Origin: Brachionus rotundiformis | Taxonomy: Eukaryota > Rotifera > Eurotatoria > Ploima > Brachionidae | DNA: 64,000 nucleotides | Assembly (NCBI GenBank): GCA_016802295.1 | Contig: JAESIW010000109.1 | Span: 435,368-499,367, forward strand | Direction: 5' to 3' | Shown: piece by piece, positions 37,501 through 48,051 of the stretch | Layout: every line of letters begins with the position of its first letter | Numbering within the stretch: position 1 is the stretch's first letter | The notes under the pieces: generated by a model | What the model was told of the DNA's origin: nothing | Databases searched by the model: none | Seen by the model: the letters and a program-made list of their open reading frames with translations, nothing else | Translations under genes and position numbers: made by a program

Positions 37501-39745
37501 GGAGAATGGCTGACAGTGATCTTCAAAAGGTCAAAGTATTCCATAACAATTGCCTAAGAAAAATTTTGAGAATCTTCTATCCGAAAGTTATCACAAATGA
37601 GGAGCTGTACAACAGATCAAGGACTGAGCCAATCAGCATGATTATACGTAAAAGACGACTTAAGTGGCTTGGTCATGTTTTTAGAATGCCATCGGACATA
37701 ATTCCTAGAGTTGCACTATTTTGGACACCTCAAGGAAAGAGAAATGCTGGAAGACCAAAGATAACCTGGAGGAGAACTGTTGAAAGAGATCTGAGAGAGG
37801 TGAAACTCACATGGGGATAAGCAGAAATTGTCGCTAAGGATAGGGTCGAATGGAGGGGACGTGTGGACGCCTTATGCTCCACTGGGAGTAGAAGATAGAA
37901 GAAGAAGAAGAATAGAGTTGAGCCTAAATTGTTTAATTATTATAAAAAATAATTTTAAACATGAAAAAATTGTGCTATGAATCTGTGTTGGCCATACTTG
38001 AGTGTGTGGTGACATAACATTCCCAAAAATAATTGATAACTTTATTAAATGATTTTCAATATACTCTGTATTTTTTAATATCTTCAACAAAAATTTAATA
38101 ATTTGTATCAATTAATTTTTTTATCATAAAAATAAAGAAATAAAAATAAGATTTGAATCCTTTTTTGAATAGCAAAAAAAAAATTTGTTTCACCTAAAAT
38201 ACATGCCATTATAAACCAGCATATAAATACACTTTATAATATTTTTTTAATACAGACCTGTGTAAATCATCGTCCCATCTAGCATAAGCTAAATCAATAC
38301 CACCCATAAAAGCCATCGATTGGTCGATTATGACCATTTTTTCATGATGTGACCATAAAAAGACGCCCGATGGCGAATGCTCTGGATGCCTGAACACTTT
38401 TATATTTGGATTGTTTCCATTTTGGGTCAGTATTTTCTTGGCTCTCGAGCTCCAAAGATTAACAGTAAACTTAACCTCTTTGAATAGCATGATGTAAATT
38501 TTGACACCTTCGCGTGACTTTTTGAGCAAAATTTTATCCAATCTGTACTGCAGATCTTCCGTAGGCCTCTTTAAAAAAAGCTCTGGACTAAACATCCAGT
38601 CTGTGATAAAAATCTCCTCTTTGGCATTGTTTAACGCGTTCATTACATGTTCCATGTAAACAACTGCATTTATGTACCATTTGCATAGCTGTTTGCGTCG
38701 AACGGGCACAAAAGACCCGTTTGGCAAAAGAGACTTGTCATTAAAATGTTTTCCACTAGTCACTCTACACATCTCAATTTTCTCATACCATTTATTTTGG
38801 TCATAAGTGTTCTTAAACTTAAGAAACAGAGTGTATTGTAAATTTTTAATCTCAAGACCATGGTAAGCCCTGACTCGCTTTTTCTTGTTAACTCTAAATG
38901 CTGAATCTATAAGCATCACGTAGCCAACATAGCTTTTTCTTTTTTGAGTAATGTACAGCAAACAACTCTCTTTAAGAATGTACCATCTCTTGGCATACTT
39001 AAGTCTAAATTTTCTGCACACTCTATTATCATTGTGGACTGATTTTAACACATAGCTTTCAACTAAACTTGGTCCTATGTCGTGGATAAAAGAGAGTGGT
39101 GATGCGCCCACAAGTTCCAAAGTGTTCTGCTGGTCTCTAAAAGGTGGATACTGGAGAATTTTTTCCAAATATTCAGCTATTTCTTGGCATCTTTTACTCA
39201 TTAAATCATTCGATATAAAATGATCATTGTATTTGGGAAAAAGTGGCCAATCTGGTTTTATTTGTTCAGGAGGAATGCTTGAACAACTGTGACCAAGATT
39301 TTGGCTCACCATTTTACTCAATAGCTTGTTGTTGTCAAGCAAATCCTTGAAAGTGCGAACCACTTCCCATTTAATGCCTGCATGAGTCAGCTTTATTGTG
39401 TATATGTGTGAGCTGAATGCATTTGATAGGCTCTTTTTTTCCGCAGTTACTTCCACATGAACTTTTTCGCCCGGAAGAAAAACCGCCTTTTTATTTGAAA
39501 AAAGGTTTATGTTAATTCTGAGTCTATTTTTGTCTATTAATAATTAGAATAAGATAATAATCAAATTTTTCTTCTGTATTTTATACGATACCGTAAGTCT
39601 CCTCAAAAGCGCTGTAGTCAAAGTATGGCAATGGCTCAAATTTTGAATCATCGATTTCAACAGCATTAATAAAGTTATCAAAAATGCTAGCCTGGGAAAA
39701 CAAATTGAATATTCCATTTGATTGATTTGGCTTTTGATTTTTCAT
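31586..39745 (-). CDS. Phospholipase D (PX-PH-HKD type), paralogue C
   Basis: Proposed exons: 39592-39745, 38258-39533, 35138-35228, 34774-35089, 34274-34713, 34106-34222, 33947-34057, 33793-33890, 32269-32703, 31778-31994, 31586-31720; 3390 nt, 1129 aa, all phases agree. PX about 70-180, PH about 200-310, first HKD HHEKMVIID at about 448, an acidic loop about 510-690 with a poly-Glu run, HFIQRWNQ block, second HKD HSKLMIVD at about 948, C-terminus NSIWT. The first exon is homologous to that of B (both share a FEPLP motif). The 3-kb intron 35229-38257 holds a LINE fragment, a FLYWCH-like piece and a PHD-like piece, all on the opposite strand. Confidence 0.9.
33020..33290 (+). pseudogene. Fragment of second LINE family (endonuclease-RT, C-terminal end)
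   Basis: Degraded copy of the end of the element at 37338-37905: RLWWLGELD, TPMDTT and LLLYAPQGANK correspond to RLKWLGHVFR, TPQGKR and DALCSTGSR there. Inside an intron of PLD-C. Confidence 0.5.
35650..36065 (+). pseudogene. FLYWCH-type zinc finger fragment, MULE-transposon-like
   Basis: Two overlapping frames (35661-35849 and 35816-36061) join into one protein across a frameshift near 35816. It shows W..GHGCRAALVLEL, then ETHSNHPE, which fits the W.C..C..H.H spacing of FLYWCH fingers. A basic stretch and a helical IKELHVLGIKPQGIISRL segment follow, as in the N-terminus of many MULE transposases. No catalytic part remains. Antisense to PLD-C within its large intron. Confidence 0.5.
36784..36964 (+). 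pseudogene. Short PHD-finger-like fragment with frameshift
   Basis: An ATG frame (MSLKDEKNCFMCEQKFGSDK) carries C-x2-C and stops. A second frame continues with SEWISCEGCSNRSCAKCLP and ends FYCSKKCKL then TAG. Joined across one frameshift, the Cys spacing and W..C..C pattern look like a PHD or similar double zinc finger. Such fingers are common at the C-end of transposon proteins. Origin uncertain. Confidence 0.4.
37338..37905 (+). pseudogene. LINE (second family) C-terminal fragment
   Basis: Open from 37338 to 37820: RLTKARTAFFKLRHMWKSS, VKSVLLYGSECWRM, LRKILRI, then RRLKWLGHVFRMP, GKRNAGRPKITWRRTVERDL and, after one stop, DRVEWRGRVDALCS. This is the typical C-terminal end of RTE-like endonuclease-reverse transcriptases of invertebrates (clade is inference). 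Ends in an AAG-repeat tail at 37890-37912. 5'-truncated, in a PLD-C intron. Confidence 0.8.
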
Positions 39746-41030
39746 AATTCTATATTAGAAAAAATAAGAGATAAATTTATTTATTTTCATTTATTGAAAA
39801 ACTTATGAATTTTTGGCAAAAAAAAGAGAAAAGATGGCAATTTTGTAATAATTTAGATTCATTTATTGTTTGTCTGTTCTTCATGAACGAACCATGTATA
39901 CCATTTTGTTCTAAAAGTATGAAAAGTATTTTTAAAGGTAATTTTATAAATTATTCAAATTTTTCTGATTCATTGGCTTTTTATACCATTCAAGTGATTC
40001 AATTAATATAAATAATAAATTTCAATTTATTAAAAGTTAATTGATTTTGAATTAATTAATAATAAAAATTAAACAAAGTATAAGTTTTTGTTGTTTTACC
40101 AAAATTTACTTGGTTAAAGAGGACTAATATAATCAGCTTAGGTAATGAGTAGTAGCAACTAGTTATACAAATTTTTAAAAATTAAGTAAAGCTTTTTCAA
40201 AAGCTCAAATTATTTGTTTTTAAATTTCAATAATTAAAGGTTTTTCATGTCAAAGTTTCACCATCAAATTATCTTTTTATAGTTATTTTTAAAATAATTT
40301 TAAGATATAATTCCATCAGCATTAAATTAAAATTTACTAAAATAAGATATATTTTAAAAAAATACTGCAACATAGAGCTACATACTTTACTGCATCTTTT
40401 TTACCAAAAATGATGATGATCATCTGTTGATTCAGCTCCATATCATACGCAAACAATTTAATCAAAAAAAGAAAAATATTTATTAGTTTGAATATAAACA
40501 AAAATTAGAATTTTAATTTATTAATCAAATTATCATTATTAAAATTAAAAATTTTCTCATTTTATGTCTACAAATAAGCTTTTTTCTTAATTTATAATGA
40601 ATCTAATGATTGTGAGTCGATTTCACATCAATTTTAAATTTATGATATCACTTTGAAGCGATAGGACAATTTTTGAGGGTTGAAACGTTATTGGGATAGA
40701 ACTGTCAATTCTTATTTGAATAGCAATAGCTTTTTTTTAAAAAAAAACTTCTATTAACTAGAAAAAAGGATATAAAGATCGTCTAATCTTCGCTACTTAA
40801 AAGAAAATATCGACCCTCTTGTTTTTTAATACTCATTTCGATTTTCTGTTATTTTAAAATAAAATAAATTTAAGAAAAAAATTGGATTGGTGCTAAACCG
40901 TTATTTGCATTTTAACAAACATCAAGCTTATATGCGTTTTAACATTCCATATTCAACACTTAAAGATCTAATCAATGAAAAGAAAACGGCCTGCAAATGG
41001 TAAAGGTATTCCCCTATTGATTCCTAAGTA
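39746..41030. other. Upstream region of PLD-C
   Basis: 1.3 kb AT-rich with no recognised gene. The presumed PLD-C promoter lies in the first few hundred bases. Confidence 0.4.
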
Positions 41031-41039
41031 ATTTAAAGG

Positions 41040-41770
41040 CTTTTAGTTGATGTCAGGGATCCATTCTTGCTCTTCTAGACCCTCACTGCGATGAGGAGAA
41101 CCACTGAAAGATAGTGAACTGGCATTTATTGTGGAATGCCTCTGGGTCGGATGGAAAATCTCGAAGATTATGACTTTGCAGGTGATACTGCCTTAATATC
41201 ACAAATGAAGAGTCACATGAGAGAAAAGACCGAGAAACTGAACCGCAACGCTGGATATGTTGGTATAGAGATAAACACCGGAAAAATGGAAGTTATTTGC
41301 ATAAACAAGAAACTCAATGCACCAAATTCTGTTGGCACCGAAAATCTGAAATGTATCGACAACTTTACATATCTAGAAGGCGTGATTAGCAAAAATGATG
41401 ACTCCCAAAATACATTCGAAACAGATTAACGAACGAAGGCCAGAACTGCATTCTTCAAATTAAGGCAAATGTGGAAATCGTCAACCGTTCGATTGAGGAC
41501 TAAATTGCACCTCTATAAGAGTCTTGGATCTATATGGATCTAAGTGTTGGAGAATGGCTGACAGTGATCTTCAAAAGGTCGAAGTATTCCATGACAATTG
41601 GCAAGGAAAAATTTTGAGGATCTTCGATCCGAAAGTTATTACTAATGAGGAGCTGTACAACTGATCAAGGACCGAGCCAATCTGCAACATTTTATGCAGA
41701 AGACAACTTAAGTGGCTTGGTCATGTTTTTAGAATCCCAACAGACATTCTTAGTATCTTTAGAGTAGCAG
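41040..41770 (+). pseudogene. LINE (second family) reverse-transcriptase fragment
   Basis: MRRTTE, YCGMPLGRMENLEDYDFAGDT (motif C, usually FADD, here FAGD), GIEINTGKMEVICIN and FTYLEGVIS, then the same TKARTAFFKLRQMWKSS block as at 37.4 kb followed by stops. Overlaps and extends the 37.4-kb copy 5'-wards, so both come from one family. Confidence 0.8.
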
Positions 41771-42880
41771 TTATTTCCTAGATATACCCCAATGTAAGGA
41801 CTGAAACGTTAATGAAACTTTTTTTCTTATTTAAACTTTAACTTTTGAACATTTCTTTTATTTTTCAAAATAAAAGACAATATTCTCTTTTATTATTTTG
41901 TTTTTTTTTGAAAAGAAATAAAAAATATTTTTTATCTAATTATCGATCAAATATAAGAATTCACGGTTTTACCCCAATTTCAGTGCATTCAATTATATTC
42001 ACCCGGTAACAAATTTTTATGATAAAATCCGCCATTTTTTTTAATGTTAGATAAAATTATTGAATAATTTTATTTTTTTAACAAATTATTCTTGCTTAAA
42101 CCAGCACAAAAAGAAAATAATTATAGAAAAATTTAATGAAGTGAATTTAAAAATGAAAATTCAATTCTTCTTTTTGATAATTAAATTAATCAAGAAATTT
42201 GATAATTTGATTAAATATTTAACTTTGCATTGCTTTATTTGAAATAGGAATTTTAATTTTTGAATGATTAAGAACATCAAGGGTAATTGATACATTAGAG
42301 TGCCAATCAAAATTATTAATTTCCTAATTTTTTGCCTCAAGTATATTTTTGCCATGCTGTAAAATGCTGTTTACTGGACTTGAATTTTTAGAAAGATTTT
42401 CAAAAAATAAAATTGCTTTAATTTTTTTAGCTTTATATTTGTATTGTCAAAAAATATTAAATAAAATAAAAATTTTATTTAATAATTTATTGTTCCTTAA
42501 ATAAGGCATTTGGCTACTTAGAGCGGCCACTCTCTTATTCGTTTAGAAAAATAAAATATTATTAAATTATGAAATTATTTTTCTTTGCAAAACATTAAAC
42601 CATATTCACAAACCGAGTTGGTTTAAAATGGAATAAATAGTTTTTAAATTATAGATAAAAAGTTTTATTTGTAAAATGTTCTATGTTCCTTGATTTACAC
42701 AAGTCACTGGAAAAATTTACCAACATTATCTGGTTTGAAGCTTAAAATTGAATATGAATCTAAATTTTTACTCAGCTTTATTTACTTTAAATGAAACATA
42801 AATATTATAAAAAAACATTACCAAAAAAATTTTAATTAATAAACCATCATTGAAATACTCAAGTTTTGTTATAAAAAAAA
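41770..42880. other. AT-rich spacer with duplicated promoter-like block
   Basis: Contains 42033-42205, a second copy of the sequence directly upstream of the Thr-rich protein gene (43271-43438). Otherwise nothing recognised. Confidence 0.5.
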
Positions 42881-43438
42881 TATTACAAAAAATAAATCGC
42901 TAAAAATAGAGAAAGCATTTTCATGTTCATTCTATTAAGGCTACATTCAGATGTAGTCGTAGTTTGGGATGTTGTTGAAGAAGTTGTTGTTGTAGAAGGA
43001 GACTGGGAGACCGATGTTGACCGAGTTTCAGTGGTTTCAGATTCTGTACCAATTATTTGGAATTCAGTAGTTTCAGATTCTGTGCCAATTATTTGGATTT
43101 CAGAGGTATTAATTTCGCTATCATCAGTGGTCGAGCCAGTTTCCAATTCCAGTATTGTATTTTGAGCTGTTATGATGCTTATGGTGCACATTATAACATT
43201 GGAAATAAGAAAGAAAGTTGAAATTTTTTTTTTCATTTTGGAAAAAATTTTTCAAATATTATAAAATTCACCAATTTTTATAATGTTAGATAAAAATTAT
43301 TGATTAATTTTGTTTTTTTAACAAATAATGTTTGCCTAAACCAGCACAAAAGGAAAATAATTATAGAAAAAGGTGAATTTAAAAATGAAAATTCAATTCT
43401 TCTTTTTGATAAATAATCAAGAAATTTGATATAATAAT
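42033..43438. repeat. ~165-bp direct repeat pair around the Thr-rich gene
   Basis: 42033-42205 and 43271-43438 share long identical blocks including AAACCAGCACAAAA and ATGAAAATTCAATTCTTCTT, with small indels. Copies lie on each side of the gene at 42883-43236. Confidence 0.75.
42883..43236 (-). CDS. Short Thr/Ser-rich surface protein (mucin-like, probable GPI anchor)
   Basis: Single-exon 117-aa frame. Signal peptide (MKKKISTFFLISNVIMC...), an acidic Thr-rich middle with two tandem 12-residue units (IQIIGTESETTE, FQIIGTESETTE; 36-bp DNA repeats at 43028-43099), a dense Ser/Thr stalk likely O-glycosylated, and a short hydrophobic C-terminal tail (MLSLFLAIYFL) that suits a GPI signal. No enzyme domain. 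It lies just downstream of the DOMON-b561 gene, and its style recalls the mucin-like ectodomain of the b561 gene at 50.3-51.6 kb. Could be a free-standing version of that module; this is inference. Confidence 0.6.
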   Translation of the reverse strand: MKKKISTFFLISNVIMCTISIITAQNTILELETGSTTDDSEINTSEIQIIGTESETTEFQIIGTESETTETRSTSVSQSPSTTTTSSTTSQTTTTSECSLNRMNMKMLSLFLAIYFL

Positions 43439-43554
43439 TAGTTCATATTTTATTTCCATCGAATTAGTCTAATTTTAAATGAAAGAAAAAAAAAGAAGAA
43501 ATTAATCATATTTGATTAACAAACTATTTTATTAATTTTTAAAAATGTTAGCTT

Positions 43555-45989
43555 TTAAAAATTTTGAGTTCCATCAGCAATACCAATGCAAATAACAAGA
43601 GCTAATGTGAACAAAAATGCAACTGCCACATGAAATACCAACAAGACTGTTTTGATTCCATTAAACTAATTAAAAAAATTGATTATTTAAATTTAAATAT
43701 TTATTTTTTTTTTAAATAACTCACAATTTTTTCATAATAATTAAAATATACTCTCATGTTTTTTTGTGCTCGATTATTATCATTATATTCTTCAGAGTCA
43801 GCTTCAGGAGCCTGCTGTTGGCTATCGTCGACCCTATAGGGGCGTTTTTTGTCATCAAAGTAAAGCTTTAGGATTTCGGTTACCAAAGGTAAGATGAAAC
43901 ACCACAGCGCCCAGCCAACCATTAGCCCCCAACCCACTCGGCCTAGCTTCATGTCATCAATATTAACCCCCAAAAACATAGCCACAACTTAACCAAAATG
44001 GTAAATTTTCTGAAAAAAAGATTTGACATTTTAAAAGCTTACTCGCAAATATAAAAGAACTATAGCCAAAAGCTCTATGAAAAAAATTGAATACATATCG
44101 TCTTGGGTGGTTTTTGCTTGGCCTCAAAAATCCCAAGAAAACCTTTATTTTTGATTTATCAATATTTAGTTAATTTTAGATTAAAAAATTAAATACAAAT
44201 CATATAAATTAAATATCATTAATTTGAAATTATCACTTATAACTTTTCAGCTACCGTAAACCCTTGCAAATAAATAAATTTGGGGGCACTCATTCGCAAG
44301 GGTTTACGGTATTTGATATTTTAGATTATCTATTTATTTTCTTTTCACACCTGCACAGGATTAATTAAAATTACTCAGAAAAAAAAAAAATCTTTCACTT
44401 TTTATTTTCTAAATTTAAATGAGTAAAACCATTTCAGATTTTTTTCCATAAAATTAATTAAGACTGATCAAATTAAAAAATAATTTTCATTAAACTTTTT
44501 GTTACCAGAGTTGGTCAAAATTTGAGCATGTGACAAAGTTCAATGGCTTTGGGTACAAAAATGTGAATAAAAAAATAAAGAAAATGGTTGTTTCGTTGAC
44601 CAAAAGACTTGAATCTTGTGAGATTATTAGAATATAAGTAGATATGAGATTTTAATTGAAGATGAGAGACACTTTACCTTTGGAAAAAAAGGCCCAGTCA
44701 TTAAATTTTAATCTAGTTTATTTATAAGTCCCTTTTGCCTTGATGAATATTAAATAAATAGATAAATTTATTTTCTAATTAAAAATAGCTCTTAAAAGTT
44801 GGCATATATTGTCCAAATAAATTCAAAATTTTTAAATTATTATTTTCTGAATTCTTACCTGAAATATTGAAAAACTAATGGCAACAATTCCAAAAATTGA
44901 ATGAGCATAATTAACTGACTCCACTAGAGGTATCCATTTCCAATCCTGAGCTGAAAGAATAACCAGAAAAGCGGTGAGTGAAATTATTGCCACCATAATC
45001 ATAAAGGGTCTATGTATTAGAAACCAGATTCTGTTTCCGCATAAGGTTTTTTCAGGGAGAAAAAATCTCATGTAGCGGGCAAATACCATTCCGGTTGAGG
45101 CGAAAAAAATCCAAGCTATTACCATTAAGCATGCGTGAGTCTTTTCTTTGACCAGAGTGGGCTCCGTCAACGAAGTCTCATATTTGGAAGTTATTGTTTT
45201 TTTTTCAAAGTTTATCTTATCTTTTGATGAGTATGCATTTAGTCCGTGAAAAACTGGTGAGCCAAGAGTATCGGTTTTACCAAATGAAACTAGTATGTGA
45301 TAAGGAAAGTGGAGATTAAAAAATTTTGTTATATTAAAGTATTTAATTCGATTAAATTCGCATATTAAATATGATTGATTAATAGATAATGAATAGTCGA
45401 AGTGACCTAAAGTACGAATGGTCGAATTGAGCACATCAGGCTCGGCTTTTCTCGAGTTATAGAATGCTTCTACCACATAATCAAATGACAATACTGAAAA
45501 TCTGCACAAGCTTACCGAGTCATCTCCCTAAATAAAGATAATTTTATCTAAAAATAATTTTCTCCTTCAAAGCATAAACTACCATGTAAATATCATTCGA
45601 AAAGCCAACTCCAATGTACCGAGTGAAAGCTGAAATGTCGGTACTGTTTACCGCGACATAAAAATTAACATACTGGCCCATATCTCTCCATTTTACCACC
45701 GAGATACAGTTCGAGTACGTGCAATTTGCCGGATTCAAAAAGCATCCATATTCTGTGCCACAGTCTTCAGTCAACTAAATTTTAGAACAAATAATAGGCT
45801 TATAAATTTTAATAATTGTTTTAAATTATTTAATTAATAAACGGAGAAAAATATTTATTTATTATTTTATTGTCAAATGTCAAATTTTTTTTTAGCATAA
45901 TTTTAAATTGAGAAAAAGTATGTTACCTGTTGAGTGCTGCAAACAAGAATTGACCACAAACATAAATTTATAAGTTTGGTAAAAACCAT
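43555..45989 (-). CDS. DOMON + cytochrome b561 protein (ferric-chelate reductase 1-like)
   Basis: Exons 45927-45989, 45583-45774, 44859-45527, 44043-44142, 43725-43987, 43555-43665; 1398 nt, 465 aa, phases agree. Signal peptide, then a DOMON domain (about 20-190, with YIGVGFSNDIYM-GDDSV as its conserved strand pair), then a b561 core of about six helices. The four haem-ligand His candidates are in THACLMVIAW, HRPFMIM, YAHSIFG and FFHRAFG. Predicted transmembrane electron transfer, reducing ferric iron or ascorbate radical outside or in vesicles. Fits the FRRS1/SDR2 family by domain order, though shorter because no reeler domain is seen. A 716-nt intron holds a perfect inverted repeat at 44252-44311. 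Confidence 0.85.
44252..44311. repeat. Perfect 16-bp inverted repeat (hairpin), MITE-like
   Basis: TACCGTAAACCCTTGC at 44252-44267 is mirrored exactly by GCAAGGGTTTACGGTA at 44296-44311 with a 28-nt loop. Within an intron of the DOMON-b561 gene. Looks like joined ends of a DNA transposon rather than a gene terminator. Confidence 0.8.
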
Positions 45990-47500
45990 TTTAAATTTAG
46001 GAAAAAAAATAAAATTTCTCAAAATAAAACAAATTTTGTTAAGTTCAAATCTCAATTCTGGTTTGGCAAAATTTCTAATCTTGCTCTCGGTGTAGGCCAA
46101 AAAATTAAAAATTTTATCCTAAAAAACTAGAACTCATTGCTAAAGCCGTAGTTTAGAAATTATTTTCGCTTTTGTAAATAGTTCTGCAAAGCCTACATAG
46201 AGAATTTAAGAATAGGTGATTTTTGTATAAATTTTAAGAGTTATTACAAAATTATTTATGTAAAAATCTTAACAATGAGAATAAACAAACTTGGCTTATG
46301 TAAGTTATTAATTCAAGTCCAACGAAAATTTAATTTGGACAAAAAAAAACTTTTTAAAATTCAGGTGGTCTTTTATTAAGCTCGGTTGGGTATATTTTTC
46401 ATTGATGTTTTCGAATCAAAAAATAATCAGAAAAATATTTTTATATCTGTTTGAATACTTCAAAACTCGAGTACTTTTGAATAGATATGAGGAAAAACTT
46501 TTTCAAGGTGTATTTAAAATACACATGTAAACAATAAATCTAATACGAAAAGGTAGAATTAAAACAATTTTTGCTTTTTTATATATTTTTATTATTACAA
46601 ATAAATTTTTTCCAAACTAGTTGAACAATTGAAAAATTGGATTTTATAAAGAAAATATAATTGTTCTGCTTTGTTCTAATTTAAAAAAGCACTTCTCGAA
46701 GCCCGAGAAATTCAAGTTATTTTTTATTCTTCTAAACTAAAAATATTTAAATATTATTATTTTAATTTGAAAGAGAATTCTAGAATACTTTATTCCAAAA
46801 AATCTATCAAATTCATTTAATATTGTTTGGAAATTGATCGAAAATTTTTATTGAGTTATTTTTTAAATTTTGGTTTTAAGATATTTGGTAGTATAAACTA
46901 TTGGTACAATCATATAAAACTTTTCTTGGTTTTAAATCCAAATTTAAATTTCAAAAAACCAACTTTTTATTTTTTACCAAACATGTGGATACCATTTAGA
47001 TCGATTTGTCTAATGGACTTCAATGACGAAATGTCAATCTTTATTTGCCTAAATAGTCTTTTGATGGAATAGTTACCAATGGAAAAATGTAAATATTGAC
47101 AATAGTCTGAAATGAACCAAAAAACATTTCAATCAGCAAATAAAGTAGACAAATTTTTAAAACAGGTTTATGCTGCCTTTGCCAAGCTTCATTTAGAATA
47201 ACTTGGAATAGAAAAAGCAATAAGATATCCCAAAAGTGGTTCAAAAATAGTTAAAATTATCAATGCTGGATCCTTAAAGGAGAGAAATTCAGTTCATTAG
47301 AATGTAATGATCTTGTAGCAAATTATTATTTATATTTAAGAATAATTTAAAAAATAAAGTTTTAACTAATTTAATTTTTTTTCATTTAATAAAATTTTCT
47401 TAATCTGTTCAAATAATTAGAATATTTTAAGATAAATAAGATATTTTGGTTGATTTTTCATTTTAGATAAGTTAGGTACTTTCAAATGCTGACAAGCACA
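45990..47500. other. Spacer upstream of the DOMON-b561 gene
   Basis: AT-rich. A 67-codon hydrophobic frame at 47041-47244 (-) has a transmembrane look (LLYLLIEMFFGSFQ...) but no partner exons or family that I can identify, so I do not call it a gene. Confidence 0.4.
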
Positions 47501-47501
47501 T

Positions 47502-47775
47502 TTACCAGTTCAGCAGTTCAGATTTAGTACACTCCACTGGCTTCATGGCATCAGCTCGCTTCTAAAACAATTCATTGTTATAAATCAGCAATTATCCAAT
47601 CAACTATTTAACTGCATAAATACCTTATTCAAATCTTTTGTCAAATATGAGCCAGTGGTTTTAGCAAGAGCCTTTGAGTATAAGTAAAAATTTTCGACGA
47701 ATGCTTGAATATCTGAATTTAAAGCTTTAAGAATTCGACAAAGATAACAGCTTTCACTCCCATATTTAAAAACAG
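47502..47775 (-). CDS. 3' exons of an unidentified gene (5' end not found)
   Basis: Two exons with good splice sites and matching phase: 47624-47775 (begins with 2 nt of a split codon; CYLCRILKALNSDIQAFVEN) and 47502-47561 (KRADAMKPVECTKSELLNW then TAA). The codon use and the precise joining argue for a real coding gene. No exon with a start codon was found in the 250 bp before the mariner-like element at 48.05 kb, which may have separated or destroyed the 5' part. Family not recognised. Confidence 0.45.
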
Positions 47776-48051
47776 CTAGATAAATAAATGAAAGTTTAAT
47801 TTATTTAAAAATAATTGATCAGTGATTAAAAGAAACGAATATCGATGATCTGTTATAATGTGAATTTTTTTAAAAGATTAAAGATATGAAGAAGAATGTC
47901 TATAAAACTTATCCAAATCAAGACAAAATTATGGCAATTACATTGATTAATGTAACATAGAAAACATTGTTAAATTTCTTTTTAAATAAAAACCAATAAA
48001 TATTAACATGAATAATCAAAATAATCAAAGAAAACGGTCCAAGCAAGCTTA

